A stretch of DNA of 64,000 nt from Bathymodiolus brooksi (Eukaryota > Mollusca > Bivalvia > Mytilida > Modiolidae). Below, one piece after another: positions 58,301 to 60,943 of this stretch. The stretch covers positions 16,507,506 to 16,571,505 of the forward strand of contig OY804579.1 in assembly GCA_963680875.1 (NCBI GenBank), in the 5' to 3' direction. Under the pieces are notes generated by a model. It did not search any database. It was not told where the DNA came from and saw only the letters and a program-made list of their open reading frames with translations. The translations under genes and the position numbers were made by a program. Each line of letters opens with the position of its first letter. Position 1 is the first letter of the stretch.

Positions 58301-60943
58301 CACCGACCAGTCACAAGTCACTGACAAACATAATCAGATAATGATGTATCGAGTACACCACGCCATGAGTGGGATTCGAACTCACAATTTTAGTGGTGAT
58401 AAGCACTGATTGCACAAGTAGTTGTAAATCGAGCTACCATATGATCACGACCATGATGACTCCTGGAAGCAAATATGTGCCTACTTTTTTAGCTCACCTG
58501 GCCTTTAGGCCATATGAGCTATTGCTATCACTTATCGTCCATCCGTCAACATTTCACATTTTAATCTTCTCCTCAGAAACCACTGGGCCAATTGCAACCA
58601 AACATTGGTGGAATGGTCCTTGGGTGGCCTCCTCCCAAAATTGTGTCCGGTGATCCCGACTTCCAACCAAGATGGCCGTCAAGCTAAAAATAGAAAAAAG
58701 GGGGGATGAATTTAAAGAAAAATTCTACTGAGCCAATCTCAACCAAACTTTGCTGAAATGATCCTTGGGTGGTCCCCTTCCAAAATTGTGTCTGGCATTT
58801 CAAACCTCCGACCAAGATGGCCGCCAGAGCCAAACTTAATTTAACATAGGACCCTATGGGAAATTCCCATAAAAATCTTCTTGTCTGAAACCATTTGCTC
58901 AATAAGACCTGAATTTTGATGAAATAATCATTGGATGGTTCTCTTCCAAAAATGTGTCCGGCGGTTCGGCCCTTCGACCAAGATGGCCCCCACAGCCGAA
59001 CTTAGCTTAACATAGAACCCTATGGGAAATTCACAAAAAAACTTCTCCTCAGAAACCACTTGGCCAATTGCAACCAAACGTTGTTGGAATGGTCCTTGGA
59101 TGGCCCCCTTCCAAAATTGTGTCCGGTGATCCCGACTTCCAACCAAGATGGCCACCAAGCAAAAAATAGAAAAAAGGGGGGATGAAATTTTTTAAAAATC
59201 TTCTCCTCTGAAACTACTGAGCCAATCTCAACCAATCTCAACCAAACTTTGCTGAAATGATCCTTGAGTGGTCCCCTTCCAAAATTGTGTCCGGCATTTC
59301 AGACCTCTGACCAAGATGGCCACCACAGCCGAACTTAATTTAACATAGGACCCTATGGGAAATTCCCATAAAAATCTCCTTGTCTGAAACCATTTGCTCA
59401 ATAAGAACTAAATTTTGATGAAATAGTCATTGGATGGTTCTCTTCCAAAAATGTGTCTGGCGGTTCGGCCCTTCGACCAAGATGGCCCCCACAGCCGAAC
59501 TTAGCTTAACATAGGACCCTGTGGGAAATTCACATAAAAATCTTCTCCTCAGAAACCACTGGGCCAATTGCAACCAAACTTTGGTGGAATGGTCCTTGGG
59601 TGGCCCCTTCCAAAATTGTGTCCGGTGATCCCGACTTCCAACCAAGATGGCCACCAAGCTAATAATAGAAAAAAGGGGGGATGAAATTAAAAAAAAATCA
59701 TCTCCTCTGAAACTACTGAGCCAATCTCAACCAAACTTTGCTGAAATGATCCTTGAGTGGTCCCCTTCCAAAACTGTGTCCGGCATTTCAGACCTACGAC
59801 CAAGATGGCCACCACAGCCTATTGCTCACCGCTGTATAGTCCTATTATTCACTTGTGAACAACCCTCCGAATGACCATGGCATAATTCTATGAAAATGTT
59901 CTCATTTAACAAACATACAACATTACGAAACCTAGAGACATGCCGATGCAATACATCCAATTACAAAATGTATATACAAAAAGCAACACTTTATGTGAAG
60001 CCAAATGCATGTAAACCTACATCTGTACAACATACTTCCTTTGTCAATGAAATCAACCTTAGTAATAAATGAACACAGCTTTTTCATATAATTTATATCA
60101 AATTGTAAATATTAAAACAAATTATAGTAGCCTTCTTCCTTTTTTTTAGCAAAGGGTGAATCCTGCAAATCACAAAACCATAATCAGATTTTTAAACAAT
60201 ATATTCTAAAAAAAAAATTGCTTTATTGTAAGTTGAATGGGTTCAATTCAATCAAAACAAGAGTTACTTATGTAGAGAACAATATCAAGATTGATGGGCA
60301 GCCCTTATGTCTGGATATAAACTGAAATATTTAGCTGAAGTCATTCGCCAGTCAATAAATCTTGAAATTACCATCTTAAATAAGTAACTATTATATAATT
60401 ATTTCAGTTTGATGTTAAAAGATACATCTTGATTTGACTTGATTTTAATATAATCTTGATATTTATGTTTTCTTTCAATCCACAGATATTGTTGATGCAG
60501 TTGTACTTCATGCTGATGATGATAGAGATGCAGCTATAGAATTCATCACAAATATGGAAAGGGAATTTCCAGATTTATATTTAAATATTATAATATATGA
60601 AAACCTTATGCTTGAAAAATGTTTATTTGGATCAGCTGCTAATCTTTTTGATAATTGTAGATTTTTATTTGTTTTTATGACGCAGAATTTTGTCAAGGCA
60701 GATCTTCCAAGATATTTAAATAAAATTTCCCAAATTGAGACACTGACCTTCCAAGAAAAAAACAACAGACTTATACCTGTGTCAACAGACAGCAATGGTC
60801 ATCTTCCTGAGTTAGCTCCCTTAATACCGTTAAATTATAGGGGATATTTACAGGCTAGATCTGAACAAAGATCTGATAGCAGCTTTCTTAAAGATTTTAG
60901 AATGCTAATAACTGATGGCAGAAAAAAATATCTGGTTAACTGA
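2883..60943 (+). CDS. 12-exon HEPN / 3x Ig / Roc-COR / acidic repeat / TIR-like protein (1597 aa)
   Basis: This is the only host gene I can build. The exons are 2883-3504, 15779-16036, 16902-17159, 18689-18946, 20761-21021, 21506-21640, 26302-26718, 37883-38019, 40544-41752, 44973-45708, 57814-57858 and 60486-60943. All acceptors are AG and all donors GT. The introns are phase 1 except the introns after exons 8 and 9, which are phase 0, and every junction agrees in phase. The total is 4794 nt without an internal stop. The ATG at 2883 is preceded by an in-frame TGA at 2859. Seen domains are HEPN (about residues 1-165), three I-set Ig (208-465), Roc (about 495-782), COR (about 783-1150), a Cys/His tail, acidic repeats (1186-1430) and TIR-like (1446-1597). 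Roc-COR proteins are GTP-regulated signalling scaffolds, and HEPN and TIR domains are common immune effectors or adaptors. A cytosolic immune or stress sensor is inference. The exon 7 donor could instead be 26706, which removes four residues. Confidence 0.85.
3583..5738 (+). repeat. 54-bp satellite made of a tRNA-like SINE head (about 40 units)
   Basis: About 40 near-identical 54-bp units begin 80 bases after the exon 1 donor; a few are 48 bp. Each contains TGGTGTAATGG, which fits the Pol III A box TRGYNNARNGG. Only the last unit continues into GGTTTGAGTCC, a B-box-like sequence, and then into the SINE body. The array is therefore an internal expansion of a SINE head. Because 54 is a multiple of three, frames of over 700 codons stay open on both strands, but these are repeat artefacts and not genes. 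Confidence 0.9.
5690..6187 (+). mobile_element. tRNA-derived SINE body with internal dimer
   Basis: After the last head unit and B box comes the body AACCAAAAACTAGAAAATTGG. A ~140-bp internal segment (AAAATTGGTATTTGTTG to CACTATAAAAATCCAA) is present twice in a row. Then come a CTAGTACAAAGCAGACCTCAT tail, GGCGTTAAACAACAATCACT and a (CACT)n microsatellite at 6166-6187. A second, single-segment copy lies at 46307-46590. Confidence 0.8.
6290..6640. other. Intron 1 filler with a GC hairpin
   Basis: No gene is visible. GGGGGCTTTGCCCCCC at 6322-6337 is a strong hairpin inside a GGCCGAGGGCCGTAAGGGG context that recalls dispersed bivalve repeats. A run of C lies at 6470-6479. Confidence 0.4.
6651..13212 (+). 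mobile_element. 6.6-kb Helitron/pearl-like tandem-repeat element, copy A
   Basis: The 5' end is a 27-base hairpin (6651-6677) that begins AGTTCACCTGGAC. A GTCCGTCGTCTGTCGTC-type run follows. The core is about 18 copies of a 332-bp unit made of two related ~166-bp monomers, one with AGATGGCCGCCACCG and one with AAAATGGCGGCTACGG. The 3' end has CCAGGTGAAC (13178-13187), inverted to the 5' terminus, then the hairpin AGGCTC-TTGA-GAGCCT (13193-13208) and CTGG before T. No transposase is present. The many short frames across it are repeat by-products. Confidence 0.85.
13213..13554. other. AT-rich intron sequence, nothing recognised
   Basis: This is unremarkable intron 1 sequence between two elements. 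No frame, repeat or structural signal stands out. Confidence 0.4.
13558..14262 (+). pseudogene. 5'-truncated non-LTR retrotransposon (LINE), 3' end only
   Basis: An open frame to TAG at 13936-13938 encodes the C-terminus of a CR1/Jockey-like reverse transcriptase: RALKFIYDD, then [37 protein letters not shown] and finally [12 protein letters not shown]. This C-terminal block after the RT domain is very familiar in animal LINEs. About 320 bases of 3' UTR follow, ending in AATAAA and a (TTTA)n tail. There is no 5' part, so it is a dead-on-arrival copy in sense orientation in intron 1. Confidence 0.82.
14263..15504. other. Rest of intron 1, nothing recognised
   Basis: This is AT-rich sequence without a convincing frame or repeat. 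Short frames around 14800-15000 on both strands have no recognisable domain. Confidence 0.4.
15505..15727 (-). mobile_element. SINE (GTTTAATGCCACTTTC-tail family)
   Basis: On the minus strand it runs from a tRNA-like head (B-box-like GTTTGAATCCCG) to the conserved 3' body, seen here as its complement (GTTTAATGCCACTTTCAACA, GGAGAAAACCACTGACC). It lies within 50 bases of the exon 2 acceptor and is one of at least nine copies in the window. Confidence 0.75.
15779..16036 (+). CDS. Exon 2: Ig domain 1 (I-set, phase 1-1)
   Basis: This 258-nt exon (residues 208-293) lies between ...ttcttcag and G|gtaaat. It carries the B-strand LSCEI, the C-strand VTWYKD, a conserved HKLSI segment and the F-strand DGGRYSIKV, and it ends LTVKG. 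This is the order seen in titin-like I-set domains. The F-strand Cys of the usual Y-x-C is replaced by Ile, so the canonical disulfide cannot form, which fits a cytosolic protein. The symmetric 1-1 phase is typical of shuffled Ig exons. A SINE on the opposite strand ends only about 50 bases upstream of the acceptor. Confidence 0.88.
16049..16800 (+). mobile_element. Diverged AGCTCA-type tandem-repeat element in intron 2
   Basis: It starts AGCTCATCTGAGTCAGACGC with an imperfect 5' hairpin, then CTGTCTGTCTATCCATCC and diverged monomers that contain 'TTCAAAATGGCTGCCC' or similar. No clean 3' hairpin is seen, so it is old or truncated. It fills most of intron 2. Confidence 0.55.
16902..17159 (+). 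CDS. Exon 3: Ig domain 2 (I-set, phase 1-1)
   Basis: This 258-nt exon (residues 294-379) follows the acceptor tattttttcag and ends AAAG|gtacaa. It has LSCEV in strand [11 protein letters not shown] in strand C, IHQLNI, and DGGKYVFKI in strand F, ending LIVKG. The alignment with exons 2 and 4 is direct and of the same length, which suggests tandem exon duplication. The F-strand Cys is again missing (Phe). It probably packs with its neighbours as a rigid rod between the HEPN and GTPase parts, which is inference. Confidence 0.88.
17590..18305. repeat. Palindromic foldback element in intron 3
   Basis: A ~110-bp inverted repeat (17591-17702) has AACACCG at one end and CGGTGTT at the other, with GCAAGATAGTAAAATCTGTG facing its complement. 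The following words CTCTTTTTCTCACCCCTTTC and GTGTCAATGTTTGTTTAC recur in diverged form at about 17918-17965. GGGGTGAGAAAAAA near 18280 is inverted relative to them. It resembles a MITE or foldback transposon; no target duplication was found. Confidence 0.55.
18689..18946 (+). CDS. Exon 4: Ig domain 3 (I-set, phase 1-1)
   Basis: This third 258-nt exon (residues 380-465) follows ttttaaacag and ends AAAG|gtttgt. It shows LVCELAEKD in strand [10 protein letters not shown] in strand C, HILKF, and [10 protein letters not shown] in strand F, ending VVLVKG. The F-strand Cys is Leu, as the pattern of the other two predicts. The three domains share the spacing C-(~11)-W-(~40)-DGG-x-Y. Ligands, if any, are unknown. 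Confidence 0.88.
19170..20600 (+). mobile_element. 1.4-kb AGCTCACC Helitron/pearl-like element (intron 4)
   Basis: It starts AGCTCACCTGG and then GTCCGTCCGTTAGC. The core is about eight diverged ~165-bp monomers with TTCAAGATGGCCACC and TTTTAACATAGGACCC. It ends GGTGAGTAACACAGGCTCAGCCCAACGAGCCT followed by CTAG (20597-20600) before TT. It has the same plan as the 6.6-kb element but a different family. Confidence 0.75.
20761..21021 (+). CDS. Exon 5: start of Roc GTPase, P-loop
   Basis: This exon (residues 466-552) follows tatcatttag and ends in GAAG|gtattt. After a charged helix (about 477-493) it carries the core strand RLMIVG and the Walker A P-loop GENGVGKT at 505-512. LMRRLLGED and TSTDGIDI follow, the latter in the position of switch I with its Thr. 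Roc domains are Ras-like GTPases that always sit directly before a COR domain, and the order here obeys that. The P-loop Lys and Thr are present, so nucleotide binding is plausible. Confidence 0.88.
21207..21475 (+). mobile_element. SINE (GTTTAATGCCACTTTC-tail family) in intron 5
   Basis: It opens GGGGGCCGTCATGGCC and TAGTTGGATTTACAACTACC (head), has TTCGAATCTTGACC as a B-box-like motif, then GTCAGTGACTTGCGACAGG, GGTTTCCTCCACCAATAAAA and the tail GAAAGTGGCGTTAAACACCA. It takes up most of this 484-bp intron and ends about 30 bases before the exon 6 acceptor. Confidence 0.8.
21506..21640 (+). CDS. Exon 6: insert inside Roc domain
   Basis: This 135-nt phase 1-1 exon follows a ttattttag acceptor and ends ACTACTG|gtgtgt. 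It encodes 45 residues (553-597) rich in charge and in Arg, Asp and Glu, with no recognised fold. It falls between the P-loop/switch I segment and the DxxG motif, so it lengthens the region that in Ras would be a short loop. It is supported by phase agreement on both sides and by an open frame. Being symmetric, it could be skipped without breaking the frame. Confidence 0.75.
21707..21960 (+). mobile_element. 5' fragment of an AGCTCAC element
   Basis: The fragment starts AGCTCACTTAGCCAATGGCA with the usual short 5' hairpin and a TTTGCCATCAC motif, then fades. No 3' end is present. Confidence 0.5.
22020..25380 (+). repeat. 3.3-kb satellite, 74-bp units derived from the inside of a SINE
   Basis: About 45 units of 74 bp (some 71 or 72) each contain AATCAGGATAATGTGACTGA, GTGACATGTCTACTAGTAGA and TTTCAGTGAGCTAGCACT. 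The same order of words occurs once or twice inside the SINE at 5760-6055 and 46370-46455 (AATCAGGATAATGTG, CGACATGTCTATCCGCGG, TTTCAGTGAGCTAGCACT). The array ends in AACTTAGCATGTTGATGTAGTACAAAG, the normal SINE sequence after that segment. So the satellite grew inside a SINE copy. The region holds no exon. Confidence 0.9.
25398..26153 (+). mobile_element. CCCCCGCTC-type Helitron/pearl-like element, copy 1
   Basis: The 5' ATACCCCCGCTC (25398-25409) is inverted as GAGCGGGGGTAT (26110-26121) near the 3' end. A CCCCGAAGGGGG hairpin and GTCCGTCTGTCCGTCCGTCC follow the 5' end. The core is four ~165-bp monomers with CTGATATTTGGTCACAAGC and CAGATTCCTACTTCCTG. The 3' hairpin GTGAGC-ATTA-GCTCAC (26127-26142) is followed by AGTTCATCTTG. 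A second copy lies in intron 9. Confidence 0.8.
26302..26718 (+). CDS. Exon 7: Roc domain, DxxG motif
   Basis: This exon (residues 598-736) follows tctctttgtag. The first ~70 residues are an acidic, probably disordered continuation of the insert. Then [18 protein letters not shown] carries the G3 motif DFAGQ at 688-692, and [13 protein letters not shown] is the next core strand. The donor is GGAT|gtaagt at 26719. A second in-phase donor (TTCG|gtaaag at 26707) would drop four residues, and family spacing before YIDFW favours the longer form. The open frame runs on into a SINE and is intronic there. Confidence 0.85.
26745..27425 (-). mobile_element. SINE interrupted by a ~413-bp insertion
   Basis: The SINE 3' body is at about 26745-26886 and its head at about 27300-27425, both minus strand. 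Uninterrupted copies read straight across this point. TTGTA at 26882-26886 and 27300-27304 is the likely target duplication. The exon 7 donor lies only about 30 bases upstream, so the SINE itself sits right at the start of intron 7. Confidence 0.75.
26887..27299. mobile_element. Foldback element nested in a SINE
   Basis: The first 150 bases are a near-perfect hairpin: arms 26888-26946 and 26978-27036 (about 59 bases each, few mismatches) around a 31-base loop. After it come GCGGTCGCCATATTG and two copies of AAAGTTCATCAAGTTATGAACG. The outer ends are not inverted to each other. It carries no frame and its superfamily is unknown. Confidence 0.65.
27570..27705 (+). repeat. Left arm of a 4.7-kb inverted repeat (GAAACGAAATCG-rich)
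   Basis: The segment GGTACCTGCAAAATGTGAAG followed by repeated CGAAATCGAAACG is purine-rich. Its complement is at 32160-32285. The two arms face each other and enclose the reverse transcriptase gene. Confidence 0.65.
27969..27998 (+). other. 12-bp-stem hairpin overlapping the RT start codon
   Basis: AACCGTAAGGCA, a six-base loop and TGCCTTACGGTT form a perfect stem. The ATG of the reverse transcriptase frame (27986) lies at the loop/stem boundary. It could control translation or be a processing structure, but no hammerhead core was found. Confidence 0.5.
27986..30229 (+). pseudogene. Penelope-like reverse transcriptase, premature stop near C-terminus
   Basis: The 747-codon frame encodes a reverse transcriptase. 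[20 protein letters not shown] is the conserved region before the palm, TFDFSTLYT is motif A with its Asp, [19 protein letters not shown] is motif [12 protein letters not shown] is motif C with the paired Asp, and [10 protein letters not shown] follows as motif D/E. The order and the [10 protein letters not shown] wording are those of Penelope-like elements. No GIY-YIG endonuclease is seen, so an endonuclease-deficient branch or an incomplete copy is likely. After TAA at 30227 the same frame stays open for about 29 codons ([20 protein letters not shown]) that read like the normal end of the protein, so the stop is probably a nonsense mutation. It lies in sense in intron 7. Confidence 0.78.
30320..32087. 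other. Presumed 3' region of the RT element and AT-rich intron
   Basis: Sequence at about 30520-30720 (GAGTGGGAGGTTTGACGCC, AATGCCTGTACCAAGTCGGG) is, from memory, a common bivalve dispersed repeat that follows this RT type. The rest up to 32,090 shows no convincing gene; a G/C patch at 31441-31510 gives a short frame without a domain. Confidence 0.5.
32160..32285 (-). repeat. Right arm of the 4.7-kb inverted repeat
   Basis: The complement reads GGTACCTGTAAAATGCGAAA and then CGAAATCGAAACGAAATG, matching the arm at 27570-27705 with several small gaps. Both arms end outward at an A/T-rich run next to 'CTTCCTTAT'. Confidence 0.65.
32552..36458 (+). mobile_element. 3.9-kb Helitron/pearl-like tandem-repeat element, copy B
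   Basis: It belongs to the same family as 6651-13212. It starts AGTTCACCTGGACCAAAGGT with a 5' hairpin, then CGTCCGTCGTCTG, about ten 332-bp dimeric units, the inverted CCAGGTGAAC, the AGGCTCTTGAGAGCCT hairpin and CTGG (36455-36458). Three consecutive 332-bp units (33822, 34154, 34486) are nearly identical, which shows recent local duplication. No frame is coding. Confidence 0.85.
36459..37110. other. Intron 7 filler, nothing recognised
   Basis: There is no frame or repeat I can name. The reverse-strand frame at 36508-36732 has no domain. Confidence 0.35.
37118..37283 (-). mobile_element. SINE (GTTTAATGCCACTTTC-tail family), body
   Basis: The 3' body (GGTGTTTAATGCCACTTTCA, GGAGTACCCGGAGAGAACCA) is present on the minus strand. 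The complement GGGTTCATGCCCGGC is a B-box-like motif that lies next to the head array at 37284-37735. Confidence 0.75.
37284..37735 (-). repeat. 77-bp tandem array of a SINE tRNA-like head (about 6 units)
   Basis: Six units of exactly 77 bp contain, on the minus strand, TGGTGGCTCAACTAGTTAGG (A-box-like) and GTAGTTGGATTACC. Only the first unit borders the B-box and the SINE body. It is the same kind of head amplification as the 54-bp array but in another SINE family. It ends about 150 bases before exon 8. Confidence 0.85.
37883..38019 (+). CDS. Exon 8: Roc domain, G4 region
   Basis: This 137-nt exon follows gatttctttag, enters in phase 1 and leaves in phase 0 at GTTAAG|gtaatt. It encodes [13 protein letters not shown], then an acidic loop, then [20 protein letters not shown] is the core strand and CTGTD lies where Roc domains have GTHxD, with the specificity Asp kept and the Gly replaced by Cys. 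YIDFWLD followed by IHCYA is typical of bivalve Roc-COR proteins as I remember them. It lies 150 bases after a SINE-head tandem array. Confidence 0.85.
38058..38085 (+). other. tRNA-like A-box fragment
   Basis: GCCTTGATAGCTGAGTGGTT closely resembles a tRNA 5' half with a Pol III A box, and is followed at once by a poly-A run and a MITE. There is no B box or acceptor stem, so it is a SINE-head remnant and not a tRNA gene. Confidence 0.5.
38098..38292. mobile_element. 195-bp MITE with 18-bp TIRs
   Basis: ACATGTGATTCCGCTAAC at 38098-38115 is inverted with one mismatch at 38275-38292. There is no coding potential. A target duplication is unclear because both flanks are homopolymer-like. Confidence 0.7.
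38301..39614 (+). mobile_element. Two adjacent AGCTCACCTG Helitron/pearl-like elements
   Basis: The first copy starts at 38301 (AGCTCACCTGACCCAAAGGG) and has no 3' end. A second start at about 38980 (AGCTCACCTGGCCCAAAG, with a 5' hairpin) runs through ~165-bp monomers to GGTGAGCGATACAGGCTCAG, a GGCTGAG hairpin arm and TTGG at 39614. This fills about half of intron 8. Confidence 0.7.
39770..39980 (+). repeat. Dispersed repeat (AATCAAAGGACAGACAACAC family)
   Basis: AGTAAATCAAAGGACAGACA, AAACATTACACAGAAAACTA and GGTAAGCAGTTCCTGCTC appear in the order I recall from repeats common in mussel and other bivalve genomes. A more diverged stretch with a similar layout is at 53880-54070. The class is unknown to me. 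Confidence 0.5.
40078..40398 (+). repeat. 33-bp minisatellite upstream of exon 9
   Basis: About ten units contain GTTTGACAATGTCAATGTC and TTTTACTAATAAAA, with ACAATGT-type dyads. It stops about 145 bases before the exon 9 acceptor. There is no open frame through it. Confidence 0.85.
40544..41752 (+). CDS. Exon 9: end of Roc, COR domain and Cys/His-rich tail
   Basis: This 1209-nt exon (403 residues, 783-1185) is phase 0 at both ends (cttactttttag acceptor, GAT|gtaagt donor). It begins with the last Roc helix. The COR hallmark [20 protein letters not shown] lies at 909-928, followed by a winged-helix-like stretch ([20 protein letters not shown]) and the second COR half with [22 protein letters not shown] and [14 protein letters not shown] mediates Roc-COR dimerisation in the LRRK2/DAPK/MFHAS class. 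The last ~55 residues hold CC, KC, and [11 protein letters not shown], a plausible zinc-binding module seen in related bivalve proteins. A 33-bp minisatellite ends about 150 bases upstream of the acceptor. Confidence 0.9.
41935..42235. other. Shards of pearl-like monomers, then plain intron
   Basis: AAATCCAAGATGGCTGCTGC and three partial TTTAACATAGGACC copies are broken monomers of the AGCTCACC families. The remainder shows nothing. Confidence 0.5.
42250..43950 (+). repeat. ~168-bp tandem monomers, split by a hAT-like insertion
   Basis: Four monomers start near 42320, 42490, 42658 and 42827 and contain CTCTGAAACTGTATGACAGA and GGTAGGATTGTTAGTCATGA. Related sequence resumes after 43914. The family differs from the others but has the same monomer length. 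An opening TTGTCTCCCGTGGCAAC at 42254 may be its 5' end. Confidence 0.6.
43093..43906. mobile_element. 814-bp non-autonomous hAT-like transposon with 8-bp TSD
   Basis: The ends are CAGAGCTCCAGATAAG and the complement CAGAGCTCTAGATAAT, a TIR of about 15 bases beginning CAGAG as in hAT elements. CCTATGAC is duplicated exactly on both sides (43085-43092 and 43907-43914), the 8-bp size typical of hAT. There is no transposase frame. A short ATG frame at 43502 ([16 protein letters not shown]) may be a trace of an N-terminus. It lies in intron 9. Confidence 0.85.
44130..44733 (+). mobile_element. CCCCCGCTC-type Helitron/pearl-like element, copy 2
   Basis: It is the same family as 25398-26153: ATACCCCCGCTC at 44130-44141, inverted at 44690-44701, about three monomers, the hairpin GTGAGC-ATTA-GCTCAC and the CTTG end. 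It is preceded by T-rich DNA and followed by TTTT. Confidence 0.8.
44973..45708 (+). CDS. Exon 10: coding minisatellite, 22-aa acidic repeats
   Basis: This exon enters in phase 0 after atggtattgtag and leaves in phase 1 at GTAACAG|gtaata. It is almost wholly a 66-bp repeat that encodes the 22-residue unit [20 protein letters not shown]. There are ten near-identical copies and one diverged copy ([11 protein letters not shown]). Units with VSERE and VVERE alternate in pairs, which points to recent block duplication. The peptide is highly acidic and probably extended, acting as a linker between COR and the TIR-like domain. Copy number is likely to vary between individuals, which is inference. 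Long frames on the other strand are by-products of the repeat. Confidence 0.85.
45845..46100. mobile_element. 256-bp MITE with perfect 36-bp TIRs
   Basis: The first 36 bases (45845-45880, TATAAAATCCTTTGTACACT onward) are a perfect inverted match to the last 36 (46065-46100). The outermost TA on both sides could be a TA target duplication, as in Tc1/mariner or related MITEs. It has no frame. Perfect arms suggest recent activity or recent gene conversion. Confidence 0.8.
46101..46306 (+). mobile_element. 5' fragment of an AGCTCACC element
   Basis: GGCCATGTGAGCTTTTGTCA, CGTCCGTCCGTTAGCTTTTC and the first monomer match 19180-19380 closely. It is cut at both ends, by the MITE on the left and by a SINE body on the right. 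Confidence 0.7.
46307..46634 (+). mobile_element. SINE body, single internal segment, with shared flank
   Basis: AACCAAAAACTAGAAAATTGG through (CACT)n matches 5745-6187 but has one internal segment instead of two and no tRNA-like head. The match goes on past the SINE end (AATGAAAAAATATCAGATAC to GTAATTTATT), so the two loci share more than a SINE. Confidence 0.75.
46640..49630. other. Intron 10, mostly unrecognised
   Basis: There is no gene. ATGGCGGCCATTTTGAAACA at about 47509 faces GGCCGCC in a short palindrome. A solo diverged SINE head (GGTGTAACAGTTAACATGC) is at 47758-47800, and part of a GTTTAATG-type SINE is at 48236-48365. Frames on the minus strand at 46993-47851 carry no recognisable domain. 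Confidence 0.45.
49640..50720 (+). repeat. Tandem-repeat element with (TTA)n start
   Basis: CAGGGTAGACCCTCCC is followed by a (TTA)n/(TTC)n microsatellite (49681-49730), and then by monomers with AATTTGGTTTCCAAGTAGAT, GGCCGTTGTCATGGTAACCA and TGATGAAACTTGATAGGAA. It resembles the other monomer-core families but the 3' end is not clear. Confidence 0.5.
50721..51990. other. AT-rich intron, nothing recognised
   Basis: No gene, repeat unit or structure could be supported here. Confidence 0.4.
51990..52200 (-). mobile_element. SINE (GTTTAATGCCACTTTC-tail family)
   Basis: GTTTAATGCCACTTTCAACA, GGTGGAGGAAACCGGAG and GAAAACCACCGACC are present on the complement side, with a head remnant to about 52190. 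The usual TACCC in the middle is lost. Confidence 0.75.
52332..52520. repeat. Poly-T run and 64-bp tandem repeat
   Basis: A run of about 40 T (52337-52370) is followed by a 64-bp unit (AATTGTCAATACCATCTTTA to GAACCAAATAC) present twice and partly a third time. The poly-T may be the tail of a minus-strand retroposed copy. Confidence 0.7.
52521..53310. other. Intron filler
   Basis: Short frames on both strands have no domain. An (AAT)n microsatellite at 53297-53317 directly borders the Helitron-like element that follows. Confidence 0.35.
53318..53787 (-). mobile_element. 470-bp Helitron-like element on the minus strand
   Basis: Read on the minus strand it opens with GGGCCCCGCC (complement of 53773-53782), a CGCCAC-ATA-GTGGCG hairpin (53762-53776) and CTGTCCGTCCGTCCG. 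It ends with GGCGGGGTCC (complement of 53350-53359), the hairpin at 53330-53346 and CTAG (53318-53321) next to TT. This is the same plan as the + strand families, with different sequence and only about two core monomers. Confidence 0.7.
53788..54592. other. Intron filler with a diverged dispersed repeat
   Basis: 53880-54070 has the same layout as the 39770-39980 repeat (GGAAACAAAAACAACAAAGA, GAGCTCTAGCGTCCTCAGG). A frame at 54227-54442 is open but has no domain and no fitting splice phase. Confidence 0.4.
54593..56982 (+). mobile_element. 2.4-kb Helitron/pearl-like tandem-repeat element, copy C
   Basis: It is the same family as 6651-13212 and 32552-36458. The 5' hairpin is lost (AGTTCACC joins ACTATTGCC). 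About six 332-bp units follow, then the CCAGGTGAAC, AGGCTCTTGAGAGCCT and CTGG end (56979-56982). Its last unit has the same internal deletion (GAAACCAAACTGCCC) as copy A. Confidence 0.85.
57000..57780 (-). pseudogene. 5'-truncated LINE remnant with poly-A (poly-T here)
   Basis: On the minus strand the frame ending at 57348 reads [20 protein letters not shown] and then [13 protein letters not shown], the familiar C-terminal block of LINE ORF2-like reverse transcriptases. Upstream in the same frame are NCCKNG and FFNCP, which resemble a zinc-knuckle region. A run of T at about 57009-57026 is the poly-A tail. No 5' part is present. It lies antisense in intron 10. Confidence 0.7.
57814..57858 (+). 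CDS. Exon 11: 15-residue linker microexon
   Basis: This 45-nt exon lies between atttgtatttcag and TTTCCAG|gtaata and is phase 1-1. It encodes [15 protein letters not shown]. It is supported by good splice signals, matching phase on both sides and position, not by homology. Because it is symmetric the gene reads on if it is skipped. A LINE remnant on the other strand lies just upstream. Confidence 0.65.
58205..58462 (-). mobile_element. SINE (GTTTAATGCCACTTTC-tail family), full length
   Basis: This is a good full copy on the minus strand. The head complement has GTTCGAATCCCACTC-type B-box sequence at about 58366-58381, and the body ends in GTGTTTAATGCCACTTTCAA at 58213. It serves as the reference for the interrupted copy at 26745-27425. 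Confidence 0.8.
58491..59830 (+). mobile_element. AGCTCACCTGG Helitron/pearl-like element without 3' end
   Basis: It starts AGCTCACCTGGCCTTTAGGC. It then alternates two types of ~165-bp monomers, one with AATTGTGTCCGGTGATCCCG and one with CCCACAGCCGAACTTAGC, giving a ~620-bp double-step repeat (58560-59190 and 59540-59800 match closely). The terminal hairpin is missing. It is in intron 11. Confidence 0.75.
59835..60480. other. End of intron 11, nothing recognised
   Basis: AT-rich sequence; only the pyrimidine-rich acceptor before exon 12 stands out. Confidence 0.4.
60486..60943 (+). CDS. Exon 12: C-terminal TIR-like domain
   Basis: This exon follows ttctttcaatccacag and runs to TGA at 60941-60943 (residues 1446-1597). 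It opens [20 protein letters not shown], which matches TIR box 1 (strand A and the acidic loop). A strand LNIIIYENL, a helix, and [17 protein letters not shown] follow, the last matching the TIR strand D and 'S-x-NF' region. Near the end FLKDFRMLI could be the box 3-like helix. Enzymatic TIR domains have a Glu shortly after a Trp-Cys in the segment following NFV. Here that segment reads [10 protein letters not shown], with neither Trp-Cys nor Glu, so an adaptor role is more likely than NAD cleavage. SEFIR is the alternative fold. Confidence 0.75.
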
